A program made the position numbers and the translations under genes. A DNA stretch of 64,000 nt from Diplonema japonicum. Taxonomy: Eukaryota > Euglenozoa > Diplonemea > Diplonemida > Diplonemidae. The DNA lies in contig OZ025706.1 in NCBI GenBank assembly GCA_964019335.1, positions 1 through 64,000 on the forward strand, given 5' to 3'. Positions within the stretch are counted from its first letter, which is position 1, and each line of letters begins with the position of its first letter. The notes below the pieces were generated by a model. The model made no database searches. It had not been told where the DNA came from and worked only from the letters and a program-made list of their open reading frames with translations. This document shows positions 9,663-19,897 of the stretch, one piece after another.

Positions 9663-10233
9663 GTCAATGTGCTACCTGAGTGGTTTACCTCTTGTTATAT
9701 AAAAGTAAGAAGAAAAGGGAGAAGGGAAATGCTCAACTACGCAATGCAATGCAATGCAATGCAATGCCGTCGACATATTGTACAAGCTCCGTGTAGGAAT
9801 CGTTGGTTTCTTTTTCTTTTTGAGTATGTGGCCACGTATTCGCTATTGGTCACGGCTACGCTCAATATATTAAAAAATAGATTGATATTTCCTTGTGATA
9901 AATAGCGAATAAGTGGCCATAGTTCTTTTGTTCTCCTTATCAATGGCTATGATTAAAATCAAAGTAAAATTCTTTCTCGTTCGAAAATGAGCGCGTAAGC
10001 TACCATTAAGGAGCACGACGCACGTGCCCCACCGCTGGTCCCATATTTCTCATTTTAAATACACATTTCAGCATAAACAAAAAAAGCAGATTCAGAAGGA
10101 GTAAAAACGCATAAGCCAGTCCACCTCAGAGCCGTACTAAATCATGAAGACACAATTCGAAGCTTTCTGGGTGCTTGAAATCAAATATCTTCATTCGGGG
10201 TAACAAAAAAAAACCGCAATTCCTCCTAACTCC
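9663..10233. other. Spacer holding a GCAAT microsatellite and a long inverted repeat
   Basis: 571 bp without a gene. About 9739-9767 is a run of GCAAT units. 9826-9922 is an inverted repeat, listed separately. The rest is AT-rich with no recognisable signal. Confidence 0.6.
9826..9922. repeat. 22-bp imperfect inverted repeat around a 53-bp AT-rich loop
   Basis: The left arm (9826-9847) carries TGGCCACGTATTCGCTATT and the right arm (9901-9922) carries AATAGCGAATAAGTGGCCA. They are complementary apart from one or two bases. The element could be a tiny foldback transposon remnant or a hairpin RNA. I see no target-site duplication. Confidence 0.75.
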
Positions 10234-11229
10234 TTAGTGATGCTCCATGAACTCAGCGATCCTGCCTATGGCATGGCTGGACTCAGGGAAGCATCCCGAA
10301 AAGATCGGGAAGGCATGCATCATGTTTCGTGCCATCCACACCTTCACCTCCACACCAGCAGATTCCGCCTTTTCAGCAGTGCGCACCGTGTCTGCACTCA
10401 TGATTTCCGACTCACCCGCAATGAAGAACAACGGCGGCAACCCTTCAAAAGAGCCGTAGTGGGCGCTCCATGTGGCATCCTTCGCGTCGTGGTCGGCAAT
10501 GCGTGCGCCCTGCTCATTGATGTTCCCACACGCCACCTGCCCGATGTGCTTAAGCACCTTTCTCGTCACCATGCAGTCACGGTCCTCGTTCACCATAGCC
10601 AAGTTGTCACCCGACAGATCGGTCAAAGCCGACAGCAGCACTGCACTGCTCGGCATCGAGACACCCTTCTTCTTCAGCGCTTGTAGAAGAAGTAGCACCA
10701 TTCCACCGCCAGCACTATCCCCTGTTAAAACAATCTGATTGGGGTCTACCTTCTGAGCAAGAAGCCCTTCATAAACGTGAACACAGTCCTCAAGGCCAGC
10801 CGGCATGGCGTGCTCAGGTGCCATCCTGTAGTCCACGGACACCACTGTGTAACCTGTTGCCCTGCTGAGCTCAAAGCTGTATCCCATGTGCGACTCAGGA
10901 GAGCCCCCCAGAAAGCCACCTCCGTGGAACTGCAGGATAGTTTTCCCTGTGCCCTGCCACTCCACACACCTGACACCCGCGATGGTTTTCGCTGTGCCAG
11001 GCTTACCAGGGGACATAAGCCTCGTGTTTTCGATGTCAGCGCGCAGCTGCTTGAGGTTGAAGGGCTTCGACTTGTTCCGCTCCTTGTTCATTCTGAATAT
11101 CATGTCGATCGAAATATACTCATCAGAAGGCCATGTGCCCTCAGCCCACGAAAGCTGCTTCACACGCTTTGCCTTCCACACAGTGTAGCTCCGCACCAAC
11201 TGAAGCACATAGTACGATACCTGCTCCAT
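10234..11229 (-). CDS. Hormone-sensitive-lipase-family esterase, copy 1
   Basis: 331 residues in one frame. It has the alpha/beta-hydrolase signature of the HSL/acetyl-hydrolase family: an oxyanion HGGG (in FHGGGFLGG) and the nucleophile elbow GDSAGG. A C-terminal Asp/His region (MMHAF) probably supplies the rest of the triad. Such enzymes hydrolyse short acyl esters; the substrate is unknown. The N-terminus may be a membrane or signal segment. It is a tandem copy of the gene at 11995-12990, nearly identical over most of its length and diverged at the N-terminus and a patch near residues 205-220. Confidence 0.88.
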   Translation of the reverse strand: MEQVSYYVLQLVRSYTVWKAKRVKQLSWAEGTWPSDEYISIDMIFRMNKERNKSKPFNLKQLRADIENTRLMSPGKPGTAKTIAGVRCVEWQGTGKTILQFHGGGFLGGSPESHMGYSFELSRATGYTVVSVDYRMAPEHAMPAGLEDCVHVYEGLLAQKVDPNQIVLTGDSAGGGMVLLLLQALKKKGVSMPSSAVLLSALTDLSGDNLAMVNEDRDCMVTRKVLKHIGQVACGNINEQGARIADHDAKDATWSAHYGSFEGLPPLFFIAGESEIMSADTVRTAEKAESAGVEVKVWMARNMMHAFPIFSGCFPESSHAIGRIAEFMEHH

Positions 11230-11994
11230 GATACCTGTAGGGGGATGCTGAAGGGGTGTTGCAGCAACCTTAAAAAAGTCTAGTTCACATTAATCATGTA
11301 AGGGGTGGTAAGTGTTGGTCGTGTGTCGTCGAAGTGTGGATGAGGACCTGGAGGGCGCTCAGGGTGCTGCTCGAAAGGTGCGCGTGTCGGGTAGCTTGCG
11401 GAAACTATCGCTATGAGCCGAAGAAAAAGGAGGAATGGTTTCAACAGGGTTACACCGTACGCTGTAAACATGGTAATTACACTGTCGATGACCCAACGGT
11501 GGAGGCTGAGACTTGTTGCTGCCCCTTATAGCAATTGATGGAGAGAAAAAAGACCTAAAACAAAAAAAAAGGGGGGGGAAAGACATTTATTCACAACAAG
11601 TGCCAAATTTATTTCAAAAGACATATAATTCAGTAGGGCGTGAATAAGTGGTTTTATCATGCATGCTGCAGTTATTATATATTCATTCAGTGCCCCCTCT
11701 AAAGGGAAACAGTCCTTGTTTGATCCCGTGAGGGTGTAATATAAGGGTGTAAATGACATAAAACTGAGGGCGGGATAAAATCTTAATATTCTTTTTCAGT
11801 AAACTATTGTTGGAAATAAAACACTTGTAGTCTAAGAGGCTTCATCTGCTGGAAAAGCGCCTCGGAACTTCGCCCCAGATGGGGACCTCAGAGGAGAGAA
11901 AAAAAATAAAGGGTAGATTCACCGGATGCACGGCACTTGCGGATGAACAACACAATAATGGCAAATAAAGAAAGAGCGTAGTTTGTCGCTTAAC
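11230..11994. other. Spacer between the two esterase copies
   Basis: 765 bp. The part next to esterase copy 1 (about 11281-11391) matches the 3' end of the RII-docking gene at 13057 in decayed form. The rest (about 11400-11990) is AT-rich with an A/G-run near 11560 and no gene. Confidence 0.6.
11281..11391 (-). pseudogene. Decayed 3' fragment of the RII-docking protein gene
   Basis: Read on the minus strand, the run GATTAATGTGAACTA just upstream of esterase copy 1 is identical to the run at the stop codon of the gene at 13057-13899. Further upstream, blocks such as CCCGACAC, TGAGCGCC, CCAGGTC and GACGACA match that gene's last codons in the same order, with indels. The spacing to the esterase start is also alike (about 65 bp). 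A two-gene unit was probably duplicated and the docking gene then decayed. Confidence 0.6.
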
Positions 11995-12990
11995 CTAGTG
12001 ATGCTCCATGAACTCAGCGATCCTGCCTATGGCATGGCTGGACTCAGGGAAGCATCCCGAATAGATCGGGAAGGCATGCATCATGTTTCGTGCCATCCAC
12101 ACCTTCACCTCCACACCAGCAGATTCCGCCTTTTCAGCAGTGCGCACCGTGTCTGCACTCATGATTTCCGACCCGCCCGCAATAAAGAACAACGGCGGCA
12201 ACCCTTCAAAAGAGCCGTAGTGGGCGCTCCATGTGGCATCCTTCGCGTCGTGGTCGGCAATGCGTGCGCCCTGCTCATTGATGTTCCCACACGCCACCTG
12301 CCCGATGTGCTTAAGTATGTTATTCCTTATCATGCAGTCACGGTCCTCGCTCACCATTGTCAAACATTCACATGACAGGTCCGTCCAAGCCGACAGCAGC
12401 ACTGCACTGCTCGGCATCGAGACACCCTTCTTCTTCAGCGCTTGTAGAAGAAGTAGCACCATTCCACCGCCAGCACTATCCCCTGTTAAAACAATCTGAT
12501 TGGGGTCTACCTTCTGAGCAAGAAGCCCTTCATAAACGTGAACACAGTCCTCAAGGCCAGCCGGCATGGCGTGCTCAGGTGCCATCCTGTAGTCCACGGA
12601 CACCACTGTGTAACCTGTTGCCCTGCTGAGCTCAAAGCTGTATCCCATGTGCGACTCAGGAGAGCCCCCCAGAAAGCCACCTCCGTGGAACTGCAGGATA
12701 GTTTTCCCTGTGCCCTGCCACTCCACACACCTGACACCCGCGATGGTTTTCGCTGTGCCAGGCTTACCAGGGGACATAAGCCTCGTGTTTTCGATGTTAG
12801 CACGCAGCTGCTTGAGGTGGAAGGGCTTCGACTTGTTCTGTTCCTTGAACGTTCTGAATATCATGTCGACTGCAATATACTCATCAGAAGGCCATGTGCC
12901 CTCAGCCCACGAAAGCTGCTTCACACGCTTTGCCTTCCACAAATTGTAGCTCCACACCAGCTGGATCGCATAATACAATACTTGTTCCAT
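11995..12990 (-). CDS. Hormone-sensitive-lipase-family esterase, copy 2
   Basis: 331 residues, with the same HGGG and GDSAGG active-site motifs and the same C-terminal His region as copy 1. Long stretches are nearly identical at the nucleotide level, while a patch at about 12313-12390 and the N-terminus differ. That patchwork suggests a recent tandem duplication kept similar by gene conversion. It lies 66 bp downstream of the RII-docking gene. The 3' flanks of the two copies do not match. Confidence 0.88.
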   Translation of the reverse strand: MEQVLYYAIQLVWSYNLWKAKRVKQLSWAEGTWPSDEYIAVDMIFRTFKEQNKSKPFHLKQLRANIENTRLMSPGKPGTAKTIAGVRCVEWQGTGKTILQFHGGGFLGGSPESHMGYSFELSRATGYTVVSVDYRMAPEHAMPAGLEDCVHVYEGLLAQKVDPNQIVLTGDSAGGGMVLLLLQALKKKGVSMPSSAVLLSAWTDLSCECLTMVSEDRDCMIRNNILKHIGQVACGNINEQGARIADHDAKDATWSAHYGSFEGLPPLFFIAGGSEIMSADTVRTAEKAESAGVEVKVWMARNMMHAFPIYSGCFPESSHAIGRIAEFMEHH

Positions 12991-13056
12991 CTAACCTGAA
13001 GGAATAGGTTTGCAGAACGAATTAAAACGGTTCCAAAACGGTTTAGTTCACATTAA

Positions 13057-13899
13057 TCAGTGTAGCACCCATGCAGGAGGTGGGTCACTGTAGATGGTCG
13101 AACTGTCGTCCAAAGGTGCTGACGAGGGCCGCTGGTCCAGACGTTGACCTGGGGTCATAGGGCGGCGCTCATGAGGGTCGTGGCTGACGATGACAGGTGC
13201 TGCGTGTGTCGGGGGGGGATCGCGTGTTTGTTTGTTTTCCTTTTTAATAATGTGGCGAGTAATGTTATCCAGATCAGGGTAGACCTTGTACAGCAGGTCG
13301 ATAGAAATTTCGCCGCCACCCAAGGAGGCCAAAGATTCGTAAAGCAGAGACAAGCCGTCGCTGTGCTTAGTGTCCAGGCAGATGAAGCACTGCACAGCCC
13401 GTAGCATCGGCTCGAGACGCTTGAGTACTGCGGCGCACGTGCACAACACATCATGCATTCCCTTGGAAGGGATCAGTGATATGCATAGCGCGATGTAGTG
13501 CGCACTATCGATAGTTGTCTCCGCTGTCACGTTCCCCTCATCATCGTTTAGGCCCGCGCTCCGCAGTGCTAACTGTGTCACGCTGTTTATGGTGTCCTCG
13601 TTCAAGCCGATCGACTCTGCCGAAGTAAGCACATGCGCCAAGGACACCTCAGCACCAACCCCCAAAGTGTTCGCCAACTCTAACACCATCTCTAGATCCA
13701 TTCGCTTCTTTCCTCTTGCCCTTCGCTGCTCGGCAAGCTGCTCAAAGTACTCGGCTGCAAATTCACACAACCTCTTGTCATTGTACAGCAAAGGCTCCTC
13801 CCCTTCCACCACAGGGCATTCCTTCAGCACAGCTTTAGCAAAATCTTGTATTATCACTTCCAAACCTTGCGGCAGCTTCCGTTTCTCAGTGTTCGACAT
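13057..13899 (-). CDS. RII-alpha docking-domain protein
   Basis: 280 residues, one exon. Residues about 8-60 resemble the PKA regulatory-subunit dimerisation/docking fold: an LPQGLEVIIQDFAKAVL helix and a FAAEYFEQL helix, as in CABYR, ROPN1 and SPA17. These domains bind amphipathic helices of anchoring proteins and are common in cilia and flagella. The middle (about 70-210) is helical and unknown. The tail is Pro-rich and probably disordered. There are no cyclic-nucleotide-binding domains, so it is not the kinase subunit itself. A ciliary role is inferred. Confidence 0.7.
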   Translation of the reverse strand: MSNTEKRKLPQGLEVIIQDFAKAVLKECPVVEGEEPLLYNDKRLCEFAAEYFEQLAEQRRARGKKRMDLEMVLELANTLGVGAEVSLAHVLTSAESIGLNEDTINSVTQLALRSAGLNDDEGNVTAETTIDSAHYIALCISLIPSKGMHDVLCTCAAVLKRLEPMLRAVQCFICLDTKHSDGLSLLYESLASLGGGEISIDLLYKVYPDLDNITRHIIKKENKQTRDPPPTHAAPVIVSHDPHERRPMTPGQRLDQRPSSAPLDDSSTIYSDPPPAWVLH

Positions 13900-14229
13900 G
13901 CTGTCCTTGTCTTGTAGCGATGTGCATACGTTAAAAAAAAATCAAACGGAATTACTACTCAAAAGATCCTGATTACAACAAATAAGCACGGCTATTAGTG
14001 GTGGTCAATACACACGTAGGACACCGTTGCAACATGGCAAAGGGCCGCGATGCTGTCACATAACACAAAGTCGTATAAGACACGCAATTTCACGTTTCTG
14101 GAGGACACGACCTTTGGTGCGGACACTGCACTCGAAAGCTCACAACAGTAAGCACAAGCACTTGTCGTTTACACGCTCAAACCGTGCAGGCAAGCTGAGA
14201 CACAACAAGAGTTTGCGACCCTTGGGCGG
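13900..14229. other. Spacer without a recognised feature
   Basis: 330 bp between the RII-docking gene and the next gene upstream. I see no conserved frame or repeat in it. Confidence 0.5.
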
Positions 14230-15468
14230 CTACCTGTGCGGAGATATGATCTTGGCTGGATGGTTCGCTGTGTTCAGTTTGATAGCTTTACTTCGAACCA
14301 TACACAAGGGAATGACTGGGTTTGACGTCGCACGGGCTCGGTACCCACCGTTCTGGGTCGGTAGGCAGTCCATGTCCTCAGCTGAATAAATCTTCCGTAA
14401 GGAAGACATTGGGTGTGGGTGAGCAACATGAGCCCTAAGAAATGATTTTCGTGTAAACAAAATCGTACCTGTGGGTGTGTGCAGAAGAAGAAGAAGAGGT
14501 GAGGCTGGTGCTCCTGCCTGGAGAGACGGGGCTGCTTGTGTCCCCTGTCAGCGATGAGTAGATGAGCCATCTGACCACGGACATCATCTTGCTGCGTCTT
14601 ATCATTCTGTAGATGCAGACAACCGCAACACAACCGACGCAGAGACGCGCGGCTGCTCTCACAACACCTTGCAGTGTTACAGGAACTGAGCCTGATCCTT
14701 TCTTCAGTGTCTCCTGCCACTCGGCAGGAGCCATGTTGGCCAGCGCGCCTGCTGTGAGCATGTAGCCCAAGTCGGTATGGGTGATGGTTTCAATGCTTTT
14801 GAACAAGGCCCAGGCCTGTGCTGCTTCTTTGCTCGACTTTTTAAGGTCTTGCTTAGCTTGCCTGCTCTGCATGGACTCCACCATGTCGTGCAGCTCACTG
14901 TTCCTCTCGCCAGCCTCGTTCACGCATCTTTGCAGCTCTTTGATGTGATTGACCCCTTCTTCGACAAGCTCTGCTCGAGACTTGCTCTCGCTGTGAGGGT
15001 GAGAGTAAAGCATTTCCACGAAACGGCATACCTCTTGAGCTGAAGCAGTCGCTCTAACTCCAGGAAGCTGTCGGCTATGTGGCTCGACCGCTTTTTGCGT
15101 TCGCTGGCACTGCTGGAGGCACGCTCCCTCCGAGTGACAGGGGCGTCGTCAGGGATGGAAGATCCGTTGTCTCCTTCGGAACCACGCTTTCTGAGGGAAA
15201 GTGGATGCTTCGGCCCAGTGCGGTCCCGCCCTACCACGCCCCTTATGGCTTGGACGGACTCAGTGCTGAGCATGGGGGCTTGCTTTTCTTCGACAGATAC
15301 GGGGGCCATTACAGAGGCTTGCATGAGTGCTTTGTGTGGGTTCAAAGAGGCACTACAGTGCAGAGACGCAGTCGCTGGTGATTGTGTCGACGAGAAGGAG
15401 TCATCTTCACTCAGCAGCTCCTTCATTTCCTCGAGTCGGACCTTGGTCTTATCCTTCTCACCGGACAT
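14230..15468 (-). CDS. bHLH-like protein with a transmembrane segment
   Basis: Three exons (15468-15032, 14990-14469, 14434-14230) with 41- and 34-bp introns give 387 residues. Removing intron 1 joins a basic stretch and helix (SERKKRSSHIADSFLELERL) to a second helix (SRAELVEEGVNHIKELQ) across a short loop, at about 125-170. This is the spacing of a basic helix-loop-helix domain. At about 255-275 lies a hydrophobic segment, ARLCVGCVAVVCIYRMI, flanked by basic residues. A membrane-anchored bHLH recalls SREBP, but the order and length differ. The start is the second ATG; the earlier ATG at 15531 encodes 5' leader-like sequence. Confidence 0.6.
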
Positions 15469-15530
15469 GGTATGACCTGAGATGCTTCGTAGAAGGGTAG
15501 GTGGGTGGAGGAAGATAAAATAAATACCCA

Positions 15531-15903
15531 TGGAACATGCTTTGTGAGCAGTAAACCTGGTTTAAAAATGAAATCAAAAAAAAAAAACGGGGAGCGGAAG
15601 ATGGAAACGAAAAAGAGCAAACAACGCAATTATAATGACCCTGAAAAAATAATAATAAAAAAAAGATAATATCCCTGGCTGTATGTTAACTCTTTTGTTT
15701 TCGTTTATGTGATTTCTTTTTATATTTCTTCTTCTTCTTTTTTTTACACCCCCCTTGGTAACGACGCTTTCTTCTGAAACAGATGCATGCTGTTTGCATG
15801 ATCTTTTGGGGCAGTATCAATACCTCGAAAAAAAAGCTACGCACAACATTTACAGTTCTACAAAAAACTTCTTTCTGTTTCTTTTGTTTATCGCCTCTCA
15901 GGA
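15531..15903. other. AT-rich spacer
   Basis: About 370 bp between the bHLH-like gene and the aminotransferase. It holds A/T runs and no supported gene. Confidence 0.5.
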
Positions 15904-17281
15904 TCACTGGCTGACCTCGTGAATCGCTTCGGCGATGTGCTTCACGTTACCAGAGGTGACACCAGCCATCGAGATACGGCCGTTGCCAGTGAGGTAGATG
16001 TGGAACTCCTTCTTCATGCGCTCAACCTTTTTTTGTTTCAAGTGCCTTTGTGCAAAGGGCATACCTGGGGCTTCGAGAGACCAGTGAAACAGAACATCCC
16101 GATCTGCTTCTCAATGTGGCTCCAGTCCTTAGTGGAACCAAGAGCAAGAAGCTCGGCGGTGAGCGCCTACAATAGTACATACGTTCCCACCATGCATACC
16201 TTCCTCATTCCGATAATACGGTCGGCCATCACCTTCACCTCCTTCTCCCAGTCCGCACGGAGCTCCGCATCCTCGAAGATGGTGTGCACGAGCCTCGCAC
16301 CGTAGATAGGGGGGTTCGAGTACATAGGGCGAATAAGGATCTTCAGCTGCGACTCGACATTCGCCTTCTCCGCCTTGTCAGAGCACACGATGTGCATGGC
16401 ACCGATACGCTCGCCGTACAAGCCGAGGTTCTTGGCGAAGGACTGCGTCACCATCATCTCGTGGCCCTTCTCCACGAAGTACCTGATGGCGTAGGCATCA
16501 GTCTCGGGGCACCCAGAGGCGAAGCCTTGGTAGGCAGAGTCGAAGAAGGGGTAGTGGTTCTTCTCCTTCACGACGGCCTCAATCTGGTGCCACTGCTCGG
16601 GGGTGGGGTCCACGCCGGTGGGGTTGTGGGCGCATGCGTGGAGGAGGATGATCGAGCCGTCGGGGATCTCACGGAGGTCCTTCAGCATGGCATCGAGGTC
16701 AAGACCGCAGCTGGTGGGCTCGTAGTATGTGTAGGGCTTCACGTTGAGGCCAGACTCGTTGAAGACGGGGTCGTGGTTGCCCCATGTGGGCGAGGGCATG
16801 TAGATGGTCTTTTCACCGGGGAAGTACTTACCAAGGAACTGGGCAGCAACACGAAGGGCACCAGTGCCGGAGATGGTCTGCGAGGAGCAGGTCCTGGCGT
16901 CCGCAAGGGCGGGGCACTTGTTGCTGAACAGAAGCTCCTGTGCAACCTTCACGAACTTGGCTGTGACGGTGGTATTATTGTTTTATGCACATACGAACAC
17001 CCGTGATCCCAGCGTACTCGTGGTCCATCTGGCCGCAGATCCTCTTCTCTGCCTCCCTCACGCAGCTAAGCACGTACGGCTTACCGGCGTCGTCCCTGTA
17101 GGCACCAACACCGAGGTTGACCTTCTTGGGGTGGGTGTCCTCAGCGTAGGCAACAGACAGACCGAGGATGGGGTCAGCAGGGCCCATCTCGACCTTCTGG
17201 AACACGGGCCTATAGAAATCAGTTTTTAAAAAAGGGAAAGTCATACCTAGGCACATTCCTCAACAGCGTTCTCCTGAGCAT
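15904..17281 (-). CDS. Mitochondrial aspartate aminotransferase
   Basis: Five exons (17281-17247, 17209-16995, 16960-16200, 16166-16065, 16026-15904), with introns of 37, 34, 33 and 38 bp, encode 411 residues, the normal length. Exon 1 gives [12 protein letters not shown], a good mitochondrial targeting peptide. The body shows [11 protein letters not shown], the [10 protein letters not shown] segment, FFDSAYQGF and [14 protein letters not shown] with the pyridoxal-phosphate lysine. It ends near GRISMAGV. The enzyme interconverts aspartate and 2-oxoglutarate with oxaloacetate and glutamate. Bases are markedly GC-rich, suggesting high expression. Every intron was placed from frame and conserved protein sequence. 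Confidence 0.93.
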
Positions 17282-17361
17282 TTTAATAAATTTGTTGACA
17301 CCTGTCGGGCATATTTGATTAGAACACAACGCAAAACACTAATACGTCACAGAAGTGAGTA

Positions 17362-18079
17362 CTATTTCTTACTCTTTCCCTCTCTTTGCATATAATTTGC
17401 AGGATGTCGGAAATGCAGCGACTTTTGAAGCATCAGCCCCGCTGCTGATATCGATGCTTGCTGGTCTGGAGGAGTGGCTATGAATTAACAGCATACCTGA
17501 GATGCGGTTGTAACTCCTTCGCAGATCGCAAGGAAGTGAAACAGAAGGTAGCACCGAGGGTAGTTGCTGCGGCTGGGTATCTAGCAGCGGCTGGTGTCGG
17601 GACTGTGACTTTTGTAATTGCGATGCTTGACGCTCTTGCGCAGGCTGTGATGAAGAGAGAACACTTACTGACCTGTGTGTCAGCATGAGTGACATAAGAT
17701 CTTCGTCAGTCTCATGGGGAACTGATGAAGGTAGAACACTGTCGTGCCTTGCAAGGGTCAGTGCCTGTGGCGAAGGCTGCGGCAGGGTTGGGGGTGGTGT
17801 TGGCGTCTGCACGGGAGTCTCCAAGTCCTTGATAAGAGCCTTGTACAGCCTTGTGTTCTTCTCACTGCGCCTTCCGCGTACCCGTAGCTGCAACCTGCCA
17901 CTGTTCTCGTCCACTTTGGGCACGCATGGCGCGTCAGGCATCCTCGCAGTCAATGCGCGCTCTCCTTCTTGGGAGGGCCGCTTCTTTCTGAACGTTAAGA
18001 CCCTACTCTTGCATGACAGCAGCTCGGAATCAGGCTCCCACAACGCCAGGAGCCGATGAGTGCTTACTATCCCATCCAT
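17362..18079 (-). CDS. Basic, Pro/Gln-rich protein of unknown function
   Basis: About 230 residues. The N-terminal half is basic (FRKKRPSQEG, RVRGRRSEKN) and the middle is Pro/Gln/Ser-rich and probably disordered. A CAG|GTATGC donor near 17499 suggests a 31-bp intron close to the 3' end, giving a C-terminus ending REGKSKK and a stop at 17362. Without splicing the frame ends at 17369 with a different tail. I recognise no domain. Confidence 0.55.
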
Positions 18080-18739
18080 TGCATGTTCTCTTTAAAAGAG
18101 TAAGAGCGAAATAAGAAAAAGATTAAAATAAAACCTCAAGTTTCACGTGGCTTTCTTTCTTGCTACTCCCTCCGCAGTCAAAGGGCGCTCCCTTTGCATT
18201 GTCCAGCTGTGATTCATATGTACGCGAAATATTTTTGGCACAAGGCCCATGACATTTACCCCTCCCCCGCCAATATTATGCCACTGTTTTTTGACATTGT
18301 ACCCGGACTTGTAGCTTGTGTAAACCTGTGTGATGTCAAGTCTTGCGGTACACAGGGGGCGGCAACACAACACTATCTCTTTTTCCTTTCATCCAAATAG
18401 CAGCGCGAGTAATATCACTACAAGGTTTACGAATATAAGCGGCACTGTCATCACTAGCCTAGAGGATGCAAAAAACTGCACAACCTTAGCCTTTGTAGTC
18501 ATCTCCCCGTTTATCACGTTCTGCTGCGTGCTATCAAGACCATCTGTCAAGTGTTTTCCTTTTTCTTTTTTTCTTATTACAAACATTTTCTAAAAAAGCG
18601 CTTCTCCGAAAGTATTACCACAGCGTTCAAGAACAATACTAGCACCTTCAACAGGTCAACTATGCTCATGCCCATGTTTGTAACCTGCGGATGCTTTTAG
18701 TGTAACTCGCAACTGTATAAAAGAGAAAAGCTAACGATG
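18080..18739. other. Spacer, possibly with one very small gene
   Basis: 660 bp. The only candidate is the small membrane protein at 18389-18586, listed separately. A second open stretch at 18143-18373 has no good start and no recognisable features. Confidence 0.4.
18389..18586 (-). CDS. Possible 65-residue single-pass membrane protein
   Basis: A short ATG-to-stop frame with a charged N-terminus and one hydrophobic C-terminal segment, MTVPLIFVNLVVILLALLFG, as in tail-anchored proteins. It is on the same strand as all neighbours and fills an otherwise long gap. I recognise no family. Splicing could extend it. Low certainty. Confidence 0.3.
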   Translation of the reverse strand: MFVIRKKEKGKHLTDGLDSTQQNVINGEMTTKAKVVQFFASSRLVMTVPLIFVNLVVILLALLFG

Positions 18740-19897
18740 TTAATCCTCCACCTTTCTTCTGAAGTTTCGTTTTTTCCCTGAGGCAGACACCTTGGTTACC
18801 GTGATTGACGAACTCTCTTTTGTGGACACTGTGGGTTCGTCATCGTCCGACATCTCTTGGACCTTACGCTTCTTCCTCTTGAAGGCGATCATAGGCGTTC
18901 CGTCCTCCGCCTCCACTGTTTCCTGCGCCTCATCTTCGATGATGTATGCAGCATCCTTCCTTGCCGCCAGTAGCTGCGTGGTGATACTTTGCATGCTCTG
19001 GTCCCCAGTTGCTTCCAGAGTGTGGGTCACGTCGTGCTGCTTGACAACGGTTGTCTTCGCTTGTGCCACCTCCTGAGGCTCCTCGTCATCACTGTCGACT
19101 TCCTTCACCACCTTCGCAGGTCGAGACCACCCGTTGAAACCAGCGTCTCCAAATACCCTTGCTGCCCCTTCTTCTGTCTTTCTTTCGTGCATTAGTTCAC
19201 GTTCAGAAAGCTTCCTCTTGACTTCTTCCTTTGCTTTGGTTTCTGCCTCTGCTCGCATCCTAACGAAGTCCTCGACAGACAAAGCAGCGGTGGCGTGTGG
19301 TGTGTTCACAGAAGGCAAAGGGAGATCTTGTGCATCAGATGCCATGGGTGGTGGTGCCCCGACAGGTACCATAGGAGGGGGTGCCCCGACAGGTACCATA
19401 GGAGGGGGTGCCCCGACTGGCATCACGTCAGTCCCTCCTCCCTGTTTCATAGCACGTCTTTCCTTCCTGTTGAGGCCCGTAGGTGCTTGCGTGGCCAGCT
19501 TTGGTTCTTTGTTTGCTTTCTCATTAGTACGAGCCATGAGCCCTTCGTAGTAAGAGCCCCCTCCTTGGTTGTTGATGAATTGATCAGTCCTGTTTTTCGC
19601 GTTCCTGTCGATGGGTTTGTCGTGTTCGAAGTCCCCTCCTTCGAACCTCCTTGAGCTGACCATCTGACCCTCGAGGTCTTGCTTCACAAAGCTCCTCGAT
19701 GCCGCCCTGTTGACCCTCGCAAGCTCCCTCTCCACCATTGCCTCTTGGTCGCTCTTCCTCTTGATGTCCTTCTGCTGTCGTTCCAAAAACTTAGCCGCCT
19801 TTTCCTTGTGCTTGTCGCTCCGCTCGTGCATCTCCCGTGCCGCAACATTGTTGTCCACCCATGTGTTGCACACCTTGCAGACGTACTTGTTCACCAT
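18740..19897 (-). CDS. U1-type zinc-finger protein, WBP4-like
   Basis: About 385 residues from the ATG at 19897. An upstream ATG at 19951 is possible, but MVNKYVCKVC is the natural start. Residues about 4-40 form a matrin/U1-type C2H2 finger: CKVC followed by HERSDKHKE. A basic coiled stretch (FLERQQKDIKRKS...) follows, as in WBP4/FBP21, a spliceosome-associated protein. No WW domains are visible, so the orthology is uncertain. A 27-bp tandem repeat encodes VPVGAPPPM three times. The C-terminus is acidic then basic and ends RNFRRKVED. A nuclear, splicing-related role is likely. Confidence 0.65.
   Translation of the reverse strand: MVNKYVCKVCNTWVDNNVAAREMHERSDKHKEKAAKFLERQQKDIKRKSDQEAMVERELARVNRAASRSFVKQDLEGQMVSSRRFEGGDFEHDKPIDRNAKNRTDQFINNQGGGSYYEGLMARTNEKANKEPKLATQAPTGLNRKERRAMKQGGGTDVMPVGAPPPMVPVGAPPPMVPVGAPPPMASDAQDLPLPSVNTPHATAALSVEDFVRMRAEAETKAKEEVKRKLSERELMHERKTEEGAARVFGDAGFNGWSRPAKVVKEVDSDDEEPQEVAQAKTTVVKQHDVTHTLEATGDQSMQSITTQLLAARKDAAYIIEDEAQETVEAEDGTPMIAFKRKKRKVQEMSDDDEPTVSTKESSSITVTKVSASGKKRNFRRKVED
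19340..19432 (-). repeat. 27-bp in-frame tandem repeat
   Basis: Three near-perfect units containing GGTGCCCCGAC and GGTACCATAGG encode VPVGAPPPM repeats inside the zinc-finger gene. Copies are almost identical at the DNA level, pointing to recent slippage. Confidence 0.85.

Noticed and set aside
18143-18373. 76-codon minus-strand frame next to the small membrane protein
   Set aside because: It has no good ATG, no domain and no clean way to splice it to the neighbour.
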